Source: Pinus tabuliformis (Eukaryota > Streptophyta > Pinopsida > Pinales > Pinaceae). From it: a stretch of DNA of 64,000 nt. This document shows, in pieces, positions 11,625 to 22,167 of the stretch. The position numbers were made by a program, and so were the translations under genes. How positions within the stretch are numbered: position 1 is the stretch's first letter; every line of letters begins with the position of its first letter. The stretch is from contig CM062816.1 in the NCBI GenBank assembly GCA_031772625.1, positions 833,070,071-833,134,070 of the forward strand, written 5' to 3'. Below the pieces are notes generated by a model. That model made no database searches. It had not been told where the DNA came from and worked only from the letters and a program-made list of their open reading frames with translations.

Positions 11625-14600
11625 TTGCATAGGGCAGGAAAAGAACCAATACCAAATACCCAAGGCAATCATAGAATCCATGCGGTAGTCAACAACAATC
11701 AAGCAGCACATCAATCCATTGTAGTGGAATCCTCAGGTATTATTAATGGTATAAAATTCAAAATCTTATTTGATACTGGTGCCACAGATAGTTTCATTTC
11801 ATCAGATGCATTAAATAAATGTGGGTTGGCAACTTGCAAACAAAATGATTTCAGACAGGTAGAAATGGCCTTGAGAACTCTAATCCGTAGACTTAAGTGT
11901 GGAGGAATGCAAAATTGATCTAGGGGTCTGTTCGACTAAATTAAAAGTCTATGTCACAACCCTAGGAACTTATGACCTCGTCATAGGTATGGATTGGTTA
12001 GAAGCTCATCAAGCTTGGGTAGACTGTTACGGAAAAAGAATTCTCGGTATAAATGATGAAGGAGAGACGATCCAAATTAAAGGTATCAAGAAAAGTATCT
12101 TTATGCTACATATCAGCGATGCAAATGAAGCGTTGCTCAAGGAAAGGTTGTCAGGCATATGTAGTTCAAGAAGTAAGTAAAGAAAAAAGACCATTCTTAG
12201 AACAATATTTGGTGTTAGTTGAATTTCTAGATGTATTTCCAAAGGAAATACTAGGATTACCTCCCGAAAGAGAGCTAGATCTCACAATAGAATTGAAACC
12301 TGATACTCAACCAATCTCTAAAACACCTTATAGAATGACAGCTCCAGAACTTAAAGAATTGCAAATTCAATTGAAGGAACTACTGGATATAGGACACATA
12401 CGGCCCAACATTTCACCTTGGGGTGCTCTTGTAATTTTTGTCAAGAAGAAAGACGGTTCCTTAAGATTATGCATAGATTACCGAGACTTGAATCGAGCTA
12501 CAGTAAAGAATCGGTATCCAATGCCTCGAATTGATGACCTCTTCGACCAAATGAAAGGAGCTGCTGTCTTTTCAAAAATTGATCTACAATCAAGCTATCA
12601 TCAACTAAGGATTTCAGAAAGCGATATTTCTAAGACTGCATTCCGAACACGCTTTGGGCATTATGAATTTATTGTGGTACCATTTGGGTTGACTAATGCA
12701 CCAGCAGTATTCATGAACCTTATGAACAACGTTTTCCGCAAATATCTTGATCAATTTGTACAAGTTTTCTTAGATGATATTCTCATCTACTCCAAGAATG
12801 AGAAAGAGCATGAAGACCATTTACGGATAGTATTACCTTGCCTTAGAAAACACCAGTTATATGGAAAATTATCCAAGTGTTCTTTCTTTCGGAAAAAGAT
12901 TCATTACTTAGGTCATATCATATATAGTGAAGGAATTTCAGTAGATCTTGAGAAGGTAAAAGCAATCATGGAATCACCAATACCGAAAAATGCACATGAA
13001 GTGTGAAGCTTTATGGGTTTAGCCGGTTACTACTGAAGATTTGTGGAAGGATTCTCCAAAATTGCAAAGCCAATTACAACTCTTCAACGTAAAGGCGTTA
13101 AGCATGAATGGATTGAGGAATGTAATAAAGCATTCTTTGAACTCAAAACACTGCTGATCAATGCACCAATCTTATGAGTCCCTGATATGGACAAAGATTT
13201 TATTGTATGTACTGATGCATCCAAGCAAGGATTAGGTGCAATATTAATGCAGGATAGAGGAGTAATAGCGTATGCCTCAAGAAAGTTAAAGCCTCATGAA
13301 GAACTCTATGCCACTCATGATTTAGAGTTAGCCACTGTAGTACTAGCTTTAAAGATATGGAGACACTATTTAGTAGGACGAAGCTTTATGCTCAAAAGCG
13401 ACCATCAAAGTCTACAATATTTTTTTACTCAAAGAGACTTGAATGCTAGACAAAGACGATGGAGTGAATTTCTAAGTGAGTATGACTTTGGAATATCTTA
13501 CATCAAGGGAAAAGAAAACGTAGTGGCAGATGCTTTAAGCAGAAGACCTCGAATATTTTCCCTCATACCTATCAAAGTAGATTTAAGGCAACGAGTACTA
13601 GAACATCTCATAAGAGATAGTTGGTATTTAAAGGTAAGATCTAGTCTTGATAGTAAAAGGTCAAAAGAACCTAAGTTTGAGGGGTATGAACTAGAAGATG
13701 ATGGAATCTTGCGATTTCATGGAAGGATGTATATTCCTGATAATGGGGATCTCCGAGACACCATCCTTAAGGAAGCCCATAGAGCAGTGTATTGTGCACA
13801 TCCCAGGGTTAAGAAAATGTATACTGATACCAAGAAACTCTTCTTCTGGCCAGGCATGAAACGCGATATTGTTCAATTCGTTGCAAAATGTCTTGAATGT
13901 CAGCAAGTGAAAGCTGATCATTGTCACCCAGCAGGTCTCTTGCAACCTCACGACATTCCTATGACCAAATGGGAGATAATTTCTATGGATTTTATCATCG
14001 GACTACCTCTCACTCCACAAAGGCACAATGCCATTCTGGTTGTGGTGGATAAATTAACGAAAAGCGCCCATTTCATTCTCGTAAGAGATACTTACGAAGT
14101 TGCCGATGTAGCTCGAGTATTCATAAATGAAATTATCAGATTTCATGGAGTACCTAAGAAGATCATATCAGATAGAGACTCACGATTCACTTCAAGATTT
14201 TGGACTTGCATGCAATCAACCTTAGGAACTCAACTAAATTTGAGTACAACTTATCATCCTGAGACTAATGGGCAAACAGAAAGGGTAAATCAAGTACTAG
14301 AAGATATGTTGAGGATGTACGTTATGGATCAACAATCACACTGGGAAAAATACTTATCCTTAGTTGAATTTGCATACAATAATAGTTACCACAGTTCAAT
14401 CGGAATGCCTCCATTTGAAGCATTATATGGCAGACCTTGCAAAATACCATTAAGTTGGGACAAGTTAGAAGATCGGGTGATGGTAAGGCCAAAATTAATC
14501 CAAGATATGGAGGAACAGGTAAAACAAATTAGGCAACGGTTAAAAAAAGCACAGGATAGACAAAAGAGTTATGTTGATGCCCACAGAAATGACAGGAAGT

Positions 14601-15023
14601 ATGAAATAGGGGATTAGATTTTCATCCGCATCAAACCAAATAAAAGCACTATCTGATTCGGAAAAGGGACAAAGTTGTCACCTCGATTTATCGGACCATT
14701 TAAAGCCATGGAAAAAGTTGGATCTGTCGTCTATCGTCTTGCACTGCCACATCACTTGCATAAAGTTCGTAATGTATTTCATGTAGCTGTATTAAGGCAT
14801 TACATAGTTGACAAACCTCATAACCTTCAATGGAAGGAACTGTAGGTATCAGACGAGGGAATCATTTCGGTCGAACCATTATGTATACTGGAACGTAGGG
14901 TTCGACAACTCAGGAATCGCCTGGTAGACAAGTCATGGTCCAGTGGGACAAGTATAGCTCTGGATCGGTTACTTGGGAAGATACGGCAATCATATGTCAA
15001 AAATACCCCAACTTGTGTCAATT
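11625..15023 (+). pseudogene. Gypsy-1 pol: protease, RT, RNase H, integrase, chromodomain-like tail
   Basis: Protease has the DTGATDSF active-site motif near 11770. RT (about 12240-13000) shows the YPMPRIDDL region, [12 protein letters not shown] and catalytic LDDILIYS (near 12770). RNase H shows CTDASKQGLGA and ends ADALSRRP (13550). Integrase carries an HHCC-type finger (HPRVKKMY to CLECQQ) and DDE core features (SMDFIIGLP, SDRDSRF, TYHPETNGQTERVNQ). The tail (14618-15023) holds LSPRFIGPF and, in another frame, VQWDKYSSGSVTWE, a chromodomain-like end. A 476-codon stretch from 13187 is open through RNase H and integrase. TGA stops at 13004, 13034 and 13175 fall in conserved RT/RNase H linker sequence. 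Stop TAG at 14615 and frameshifts break the rest. Confidence 0.92.
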
Positions 15024-15547
15024 TTGAAGAACTTTAAGCCATATTTTGTGTATATTTACTTTACTTTAAATCAGATACTGAAAACTATTTTGGAAGGATC
15101 ACATATAAACGTAAATTTTTATGTTATTGAAATATGATATATGCTATCTGCTTAATCCTTCTGGTACGTGGATACCAAGATGAAATATGTTATTTAAATT
15201 AACTTTACTGAGTTATGGATACCAAGATGAAGTTCAATATTTGATTAACCTTGCTATAAAATCTAAATCATGGATTATGATAAGAATTAAGATCTTATAA
15301 ATTTTGCTTCATTTATGCATATAGATATAATAAATGAGATAGAAATAAAAGAATGATTACAATTTCAATATGAAAACCAATAACATGAGCAGGACATGAC
15401 CAAATCTGTCATACTGGAGATAACAACATGTATGAGGTATACAGAAACTGTTTATTTTATATATACTGATGCATATGTTATACTGGAGATAACATATATG
15501 AGCTATACAGAAACTGTTTATTTTATATATACTGATGCATATGTTAT
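15024..15547 (+). other. Gypsy-1 spacer with a 66-bp tandem repeat
   Basis: There is no gene. Two copies of a unit of about 66 bp (roughly 15411-15478 and 15479-15546) share ATACTGGAGATAACA, ATACAGAAACTG and TGATGCATATGTTAT. The L1 LINE inserted at the end of the second copy. The spacer continues after the LINE from 17770 to the 3' LTR. Confidence 0.7.
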
Positions 15548-15610
15548 AATATATGGACAAGTGTTATGATAATATCCTTACCCCATCGAGACGGATCTGC
15601 GAAAAGAAGA

Positions 15611-16102
15611 ATGGCCGTTGCAGCAGCAAACCCTACCCCGTTGTCGAAGATACCTGAAGATGCATAGGCGCGACCGCCATTGTCAAACGCCGATTCTGTA
15701 CAGGTTAAGGCTGTAGAGGCTGCAATATGGAGGCAGGTATTGAATAAAACTGAGGAAGCAGGAGCTAAGTCTGGCGCCGACTCAGAGGCCGGAACAGAGG
15801 AATCACCTTGGAAAATATATGTAAACCAGGAGCCGACGCGTCTCCCTGCAGGTCTGCAACAGGAGAAGATCCTCATAGCGGCTGAAGAGATAAACACGGA
15901 TCCATCTTTTTATGGTGAAAAGAAAACTAATATGAATGCGAATTTTGGGATGCATTTGAAACCTATTCCGGAGGGAGCCTCGGTCTGCGTTCGGGGTTCT
16001 ACTGTCAGGTTTTCTGGCAATTTCGCCATCAATGACTGCGGCATTGACATTTACCCTCGGAGTTTTGTGGACAACAGAAAGGAGTCCGCAGGAGAACCAT
16101 AA
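15611..16102 (+). pseudogene. N-terminal part of the L1 ORF1 frame (unknown domain)
   Basis: An ATG at 15611 opens MAVAAANPTPLSKIPEDA, then meets TAG at 15665-15667. The same frame continues to TAA at 16100-16102 and then into the downstream ORF at 16115 with no shift. Composition is that of a normal soluble protein (for example GMHLKPIPEGASVCVRG and FAINDCGIDIYPRSF). I do not recognise the domain. The most economical reading is one ORF1 of about 650 codons with two acquired stops. The alternative is a short separate upstream ORF. Confidence 0.65.
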
Positions 16103-16114
16103 CCTAAATCGCTG

Positions 16115-17563
16115 GTGAATAACCCTCCCTATCCTTGCCATGGGTCTAAGATTTCCTGGACCCGTTGGAGCCGAGTAGAAGGGGCCAGATCTGAACCAGA
16201 TCTGTATGAAGAGTTACATGTTTTCCAGATCCAAGTCAACCTCTCGGGCAAGACAACAATGCAATGGGCACGCGCAACGGATCTTGTGCAGGACCTCTTG
16301 CAAAATCTTGAAGGTCGGCTAGGGATCCCCTCATCTTGCCTCAGACTAATATACAAGGGTAAGCAACTTCTGAATACCCTTCCTCTCTCTTATTACAGCA
16401 TTCAGAGGGATGCCTCTATTGTAGCTACTTTTCGTTTGAGAGGGGGTTCCTTCAGGCAGACCTCCTCTGCCCCTTCTTTCTCTTATAAAGAGGTTGTCCA
16501 CAAAGATGCTACACATACACAACCCTCTTCAACAGCAGGCCATCCATTTGAGGCTCCAAAGCCTTTTCTGGTAGACAAATCAGAGGACATTCCTTCCATC
16601 AATCTTTCCCATCCTGGAATTGATGATCGATATCAACTTTTTGCAGAATCAACACTTGTATGTAGATTTAATGGGCTATGGCCTCGCACATCAGATCTAT
16701 ACCAATGGATTCATACCAACTGGACTAAAAAAAGCCAGATATACTTATGTTCAAAAGGATTCTTCATTGTGGTTTTTGACCTAAATGAAGATTACCAGAA
16801 GGCCTTAATGGGAGGCCCTTGGTTCTGGGGCTCGGCTGGGCTTTTTCTTACTCCTTGGTTTCCAGACTTCGACCCTTCTACAGCTGTTATCACCAAGATT
16901 CCCATTTGGGTCAGGCTCCCGAACCTACCAGCACATTTATGGCACGTCTCAGTCTTCATAGCCATTGCAGAAACTTTAGGATGCTACCTGTCTGTAGATT
17001 CTTCTCGGAAGGAAAATGGGCTCTACACCTATGGCAGAATCTGTGCAGAAATAGATATTAGCAGAGGATTGCCGGATCAGATTAATCTCAAGTATGGAGA
17101 TTTCCGTTGGACTCAAACCTTGGATTACGAGAATACAGCCTTCCGTTGCCGCCATTGTCATCAAACAGGACACCTCCAAAGTTCCTGTCCCCAGTATCTT
17201 GACAAAAATAAGAATCTGAAGCGCAAGCCCAAGTCTAAAAGTTGGAACCACTGTGCCCCTCCTCCCCCTGTGGACGATTCAGATTCCTCCAGTTCGGATG
17301 AGGAGGAAATTGCAGCAGATGGGCAGAACGTTGAGATTCCACTGGAAGCTCCCTTGGACGATCCGGTAAACCCATCCGTCTCTCAGATTCCCCAGAAACG
17401 TTCTCATCTCACTTCGTCCTCAGACTCTGAGAAGGATATTCCGCCGCCTGGGCAGAACAGTCTCCAACTTGTTTCAACTCAGCCAAACTCCTCTAAATGG
17501 GTCAAAGTTAGCAAGAAAAAAGGAAAAAAATTTCGGGTGATAGTAACAGCCCCCTCAGTGTAG
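16115..17563 (+). CDS. L1 ORF1p with ubiquitin-like domain, DUF4283 and zinc knuckle
   Basis: This is probably an RNA-binding ORF1 protein of a plant L1 LINE. The 482-codon frame starts at a GTG only because of the stop just upstream, so the true start is likely earlier. Residues 35-111 (nt 16217-16447) read as a ubiquitin-like fold: LSGKTT, LGIPSSCLRLIYKGKQL, YYSIQRDASI and a terminal RLRGG, collinear with ubiquitin. Residues about 165-300 look like DUF4283 (GLWPRTSDLY, GGPWFWG, IPIWVRLPNLP). Residues 345-358 are a CX2CX4HX4C zinc knuckle (CRHCHQTGHLQSSC). A Ser/Asp/Glu-rich linker and a basic end (KVSKKKGKKFRV) follow. The RLRGG-S junction could be a deubiquitinase cleavage site. Fusion of ubiquitin-like and DUF4283 modules is the unusual feature. 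Confidence 0.85.
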   Translation: MNNPPYPCHGSKISWTRWSRVEGARSEPDLYEELHVFQIQVNLSGKTTMQWARATDLVQDLLQNLEGRLGIPSSCLRLIYKGKQLLNTLPLSYYSIQRDASIVATFRLRGGSFRQTSSAPSFSYKEVVHKDATHTQPSSTAGHPFEAPKPFLVDKSEDIPSINLSHPGIDDRYQLFAESTLVCRFNGLWPRTSDLYQWIHTNWTKKSQIYLCSKGFFIVVFDLNEDYQKALMGGPWFWGSAGLFLTPWFPDFDPSTAVITKIPIWVRLPNLPAHLWHVSVFIAIAETLGCYLSVDSSRKENGLYTYGRICAEIDISRGLPDQINLKYGDFRWTQTLDYENTAFRCRHCHQTGHLQSSCPQYLDKNKNLKRKPKSKSWNHCAPPPPVDDSDSSSSDEEEIAADGQNVEIPLEAPLDDPVNPSVSQIPQKRSHLTSSSDSEKDIPPPGQNSLQLVSTQPNSSKWVKVSKKKGKKFRVIVTAPSV

Positions 17564-17769
17564 TTCTCTCTGCTCAGTTCCAGTGCTTTGTTATTCCATG
17601 TTCTCTATAGCCCTCTCCTGGTTCTTCGCCATGGAGCAAGGTGGAGCCTATCTCCTTGGGCTCCCTTGCTTTTCTGCTTCGCTTGCATGCAAGCCTGATT
17701 GTACGATACTCTTCTTATTTTAATAGAATTAGTCTTTACTCAGAAAAGAAAAATATATGGACAAGTGTT

Positions 17770-18327
17770 TACGTTGCAGATAGCATTGTTACCAAAACAA
17801 CCACATGATGACAAAAACTTCAGTACAATTAAGATTTAACGAGGTTCCATAAAAGAGCATTGACTCAAGTCTGACTAGGAGAGGTGGAGGTATCACTCAC
17901 CGTTTATCATCCAAAATTTGGAGTCATGGGAGGAATGTGTGAGTCATGCTCCCCTAGACGTGTGATGATGACTGCCAAATGCGTATTGGGCAATCATGTT
18001 GATATAATCGACGCTGATACTCTTGAGAGCCTATGAATGGTTAGTCAGTATAGCTGATGCCATGGCACACTCTAGTAGAGGACGGATAGGATGGAAGCGA
18101 AAGAGATTAGGAAGGATAGGATGATTCTAGAGTAGCTTGGGGAACCAACCAGGGCAGAACATGAATATTATAGTTGTAAAATCTTAAAATATTTAAGAAA
18201 ACAAATTTTAAGTACCCATATAAAACGAATTCAATCTTGAAATATAAAGACTTATATACTCACATTAATCACTAATATATTTTAGAAACCCTAACTTCGG
18301 GACGAAGTTTTTGGAAGGAGGGATGTA
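17770..18327 (+). other. Gypsy-1 3' non-coding region and polypurine tract
   Basis: About 560 bp after the LINE has no gene. It ends in a purine-rich stretch TTGGAAGGAGGGATGTA (18311-18327) directly before the 3' LTR, the expected plus-strand primer. Confidence 0.75.
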
Positions 18328-19148
18328 TGTAATGACCCACCTATAAATAAAATACGAGTATTAGCATACATACGAGACCTCCATACGATAGCTACGTATG
18401 CATGGACCCGCATGTATCGCACTATATGTAAGCTAGTTACTATAGGAGGAGATATAAATTAAGGTAATGAATTCATAAATCACCAGAGTATCATATATAT
18501 GATAAATCTTTAAAACGAACAGAAAAAGTTAATTTTAATTTACAAATTAAAATTTAAAATTTAAAATTAATAAAATAATAATATAAATTAATTTAAAATT
18601 ATAAATTAAATAAATTAAATTAATTCATTAAAATAATAAATAAACTTTATTAAATCAAATCTGCGTATCCAAATAAAATCAACGAAATCAAATGAGATTT
18701 GATTTCATAAAAGTTACACGTAACAAAATATTGACACGGAGATGGGAGGAAGGCAGTGGATGAGGAAATAAAAGGAGGAAGGGAATCTTGAAAGGGGGAG
18801 GAGGAAAAACAGAGAAAATTTTTAACAAAGAGATACAGACACTCTTGAGTTTTGATTGTACTGGAGCTTTTGGGCACAGGGGGATCAGATCGCTTCGATT
18901 GGAAAGCATTCTGAGACTGAGTACCCAAGTTGTACCTAGTTCGGCAGGGTGGTTTTGGCTGTTTTGGTAATGCAGCCGAAACAAAAATTGCATCCAGAAC
19001 AAGAATTGCAACCAGAACAAGAACTGTAGCAGAACAATTTGCAGTAGAGCTTCGCAGCAAAGTAGACAGGTTGGTATTCATTAGATAAATGAATTTAAAT
19101 TCTATGTTTAAATTACATATTGAGGTATTTGAATTAAGGGTTCTTACA
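18328..19148 (+). repeat. Gypsy-1 3' LTR
   Basis: This 821-bp LTR starts TGTAATGACCC and ends GTTCTTACA, followed by the TSD ATTTT. It matches 3914-4731 along its length, including AT-rich low-complexity blocks near 18540-18650. Confidence 0.95.
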
Positions 19149-19153
19149 ATTTT

Positions 19154-20074
19154 GAATTTAAGCCCACATGTGCAAATTGTCAAGGTCGTACACATCATCA
19201 TGTAGGCTTAGAAAGCCTAATGGATGTGTCACTTCACACTCAACGACTTGTATATACTATAAATACAAGTGAACCTTCCCCTCATTTGGCATCTTTTTCA
19301 CTCACACATTCTCTCCTTCTCTCATTGGTTCATACTAAATTGGGTATTTTCTTCTCTCTCACACATGTGGATCTAGGACGAATTTCAGAAGTTGAATTAC
19401 AGGGCCAAAATTACAGAGTTGATTGCAGTTTGACTAGCGTTGACCAACACGTTCTGGGCATCATTTGACTTAGATCTTTTGGGGATATTTCTGTCTTAGC
19501 AGGATGCAACTTTTGGTACATAAATCGAGTTTTTCTGAGCACTTTGACCACAAACCAAATTGTAGGTTGACCGTAGATTTCAAGACAACAGTTTGACCGA
19601 GTTTGACTATAGACTTTGTAACTTATTTGGGCTGAATTTGTCCTCTTGATTAGTCTAAGTTTGACTGGGGAAGACCAAGCCATTATGATGACATTCTATT
19701 GCTGCTTTGACCAGCATTTACTTTCTGGTTAGGGCTAAAGTTTGACTGCAGTTGACTGTAGAAATTGACATGGCTGTTTTGGGCAAGTCAGTTTGACTTT
19801 TGCACTCTCTCTCTCTGCTAAACATTTTGATATAATAAGAAGAATTGATCAAAGGGTTTTCCTAGTCTTGGGGTTTTTCCCTAGCATCCGCCAAATCTGG
19901 TGTCGTCCTCTTTTCTTGGCTTGTCTTTTGCATATTGTTTTATGTTCTATCTACTTGTACTATCAATGTGATTTGAACTGGAAATCTAAATTGGAAATTG
20001 CTATTGGGCTGGTTAAGGAACATTGAAGTAATTGTGCTAAGCACAAAACATACCATTGTTAACTAAATTTAACA
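19154..20074 (+). repeat. Copia-1 5' LTR, second part
   Basis: This resumes at GAATTTAAGCCCAC, the same base where the uninterrupted 3' LTR continues near 27276. It carries a TATA box (TATAAATAC near 19258), a polypyrimidine CTCTCTCTCT stretch and the end GTTAACTAAATTTAACA. The primer-binding site TGGTATCAGAGCC starts at 20075. Confidence 0.92.
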
Positions 20075-20168
20075 TGGTATCAGAGCCCAGGTGAAGACAA
20101 AGACCAAGCAAGAGAGAGAAAAGCAATCACGAAGAAAAGTGTTGTTGGACAAGAATATTGGTCTAGCT

Positions 20169-21297
20169 CAATGTTGCACGAAGCGGGAGCGAAGCGGAAG
20201 CGCGGAAGCGTCATTTTCCAAAAATCTAGGAAGCGAAGCGTCCGCGGAAGCGTCTGCTATATATATATATTTTTTTATATTTTTTTGCATTTATACTCAA
20301 AACAAACATCCCAAATACCAAATTAATTGTAGAAGACATGAAAACATGCATATTTTTGCATAAATCAAGATAGATATGGCATCCATGATTCCATTGTAGT
20401 TACTAGTATGTACAACAATCATCTATATTCTAGCTATTACAAACATGCATCAAATTTTTAAGCATTACATGAATTTAGCAATTCAATTGTAAAATTAAAT
20501 GGGAAAATTTTGATTTAAGCATTACATAATATCATCGAAACTCTGAAGTGCCTTGATCGAATTTCTATGTATGTGATGCAAAGTCCTTATCCTTGTAATA
20601 TCATTGTTATGCGTCAAGATTTTGACAGTGAAACCTTCTCACCGAACCCTTATCATTGAGACTGTGTTAGGTACCAAGATCTTCTTATTGTGATGAAAAC
20701 TTTCTCACTGTTGTGATACCAAATTTGTATCACTGTAGTTATACCAAAATCTATTGATGACTGTTCTTATTGTTGAGGCACCAAGACTGTGGTAGCACAA
20801 AACCTTTAATCTGCATTACCTTACTGTGGTACCCAAATTTTATTTCAGAGATAATTCGAGTTTCTGTGACTGCATCACTGCACTGAAGTGTGATCACTGT
20901 AATATCACCGAAGTGTGATCACTGTAATATCACCGAAGTGTGATCACTGTAATAGCATCGAAATCAAGGTAGCATCGAAACTGTGATAGGAATAACATTG
21001 AGTCACTGTAATACATAACAGAACTGTCTCCATTGCAATCCGCATTCATTGTGATACATAACAAAATTGAACCCAATCTTCAACGCAATCTTCTATGAGA
21101 TTTGAGATAGTAATCTCAGTCATATCACCGAAACTGCTCTCTAAAATCCTTACCCGAATCCCAGGAAGCGCATTAAAATTTTGGAATCGCGCTTCGGAAA
21201 AAATGGAATCGCGCTTCCTAGGGCGCTTCCGGAACGCTTCCGTACGGGACGCGATTCCGGCCTAGGATCCGGGGGGGGGGCGCTTCCTGCAACACTG
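20169..21297. mobile_element. hAT-2: non-autonomous hAT element
   Basis: This 1129-bp element is flanked by perfect 8-bp TSDs GTCTAGCT (20161-20168 and 21298-21305). Ends CAATGTTGCA and TGCAACACTG are inverted repeats with one mismatch. Subterminal arrays (20178-20255 and 21165-21290) consist of GGAAGCG/CGCTTCC motifs in both orientations, plus a CCGTACGGG block shared with hAT-1. There is no transposase. The interior has a 26-bp tandem repeat around GTGATCACTGTAATATCACC (20886-20960, about three copies). It sits immediately upstream of the Copia-1 gag ATG (21309). Confidence 0.95.
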
Positions 21298-21308
21298 GTC
21301 TAGCTTCA

Positions 21309-22167
21309 ATGGCGACTACATCATACTTCAAATCCGAGGACAAGATCAAGGACAAATCCGACTATCATGCATGGAAGATGAATTTGGAAGAGAATGATGC
21401 TATGGACTATGTAAAGGGAAGAGTGGGAGAGCGTCCTTCAAATGCACCTGCTGCTGTAAAGACGAAATACAAGAAAGGTGAGGTCAAAGCTAGAAGAATC
21501 ATTAATAAAATAGCATTTGGTTGCTTATATTTCTAATTTAGAAACATCTAAGGAGATGTATGATAAGTTGGTTGGGATGTTCAAAGTGAACAATGCAAAT
21601 CAAATCCTCTTTTTCAAAAACAAATTGAAGGATATCAAGATGGACAAAGGGGAGCCTATCCAATCCTACTTCATGACAATTACAGAAATCAAGAAGGATC
21701 TTCTATCTATTGAAGAAGTTGTTGCTGACAGGGAGCTTAGTCTCAGTGCTCTTGGAGGTCTCACAAGACCATGGGATGTGTTTAACACCACTATTCTTAA
21801 CAATGACAGGATTCCTAGTTTTGATGAATTATTGGCTAGATGCACACAAGAAGAGACGAGGATGATGGAGAGAGACAAGCCTTCAAATGGAAATGAACCT
21901 ACTGTTTTCTCCACTCATGCAAAGAGGAAGAACAATGTTGGTCCAAAGAGACAAGGTCAAGGATTCAAGCAGGGATTCAAAGAAGGAAGAAAAGGAAGGT
22001 GCTACAATTGCAACAGGTTTGGCCACTATGCTAGAGAGTGTCCTCACAAGAAGGATACTCCACGGGATGATGACAACAACAACAATCACAACAATTTCAA
22101 AGGAAATGGCAATCAAAGGAACAATAGGTTCAACAATCAAGGAAAGAGGAATGTTCCCGTTGCTTGA
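21309..22167 (+). pseudogene. Copia-1 gag, one frameshift
   Basis: Structural protein of the Copia particle. MATTSYFKSEDK starts at 21309. The first frame stops near 21536, and the protein continues in another frame from 21517 (ISNLETSKEMYDKL, MDKGEPIQSYFM, LGGLTRPWDVF). A CCHC zinc knuckle CYNCNRFGHYAREC lies at about 22001-22042, followed by an Asn-rich tail. One frameshift near 21510-21530 is the only clear break. hAT-2 sits 4 bp upstream of the start codon's TSD-flanked leader. Confidence 0.9.

Larger units (their letters stand above)
15566..17751 (+). mobile_element. ORF1-only L1-type LINE (no ORF2)
   Basis: This 2186-bp insertion lies between perfect 18-bp TSDs. It has about 45 bp of 5' UTR, one long ORF1-like frame (15611-17563), about 190 bp of 3' UTR and an A-rich end (CAGAAAAGAAAA). 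The 3' UTR ending TTTTAATAGAATTAGTCTTTACTC resembles 3' ends of plant L1 elements. ORF2, with endonuclease and RT, is absent, so it must have used another element's machinery. This resembles the mammalian HAL1 situation (half-L1, ORF1 only). The alternative is a chance internal deletion before or during insertion. Confidence 0.85.
15548..17769. repeat. 18-bp target-site duplication of the L1 insertion
   Basis: AATATATGGACAAGTGTT is found at 15548-15565 and 17752-17769 as perfect copies. Long TSDs of this kind are made by target-primed reverse transcription, so the DNA between them is a non-LTR retrotransposition product rather than a captured gene. Confidence 0.95.
3914..19148 (+). mobile_element. 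Gypsy-1: Ty3/Gypsy chromovirus
   Basis: LTRs at 3914-4731 and 18328-19148 are flanked by perfect TSDs ATTTT (3909-3913 and 19149-19153). The primer-binding site TGGTATCAGAGCT begins at 4734, and a purine tract TTGGAAGGAGGGATGTA precedes the 3' LTR. Coding order is gag, protease, RT, RNase H, integrase, then a chromodomain-like tail, which places it among chromoviruses. The leader between the primer-binding site and gag was hit by hAT-1, and the region after integrase by an L1 LINE. The gag-pol frame has multiple stops and frameshifts. It sits inside the 5' LTR of Copia-1. Confidence 0.95.

Noticed and set aside
15803..16356. Minus-strand frames of 75-112 codons opposite the L1 ORF1
   Set aside because: The plus-strand frame carries recognisable ubiquitin-like, DUF4283-like and knuckle features; these are shadows.
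20075..20087. TGGTATCAGAGCC considered as part of a tRNA gene (same motif at 4734, 46876, 57699)
   Set aside because: Only the 3' complement of initiator tRNA-Met is present, always directly after an LTR, so these are primer-binding sites.
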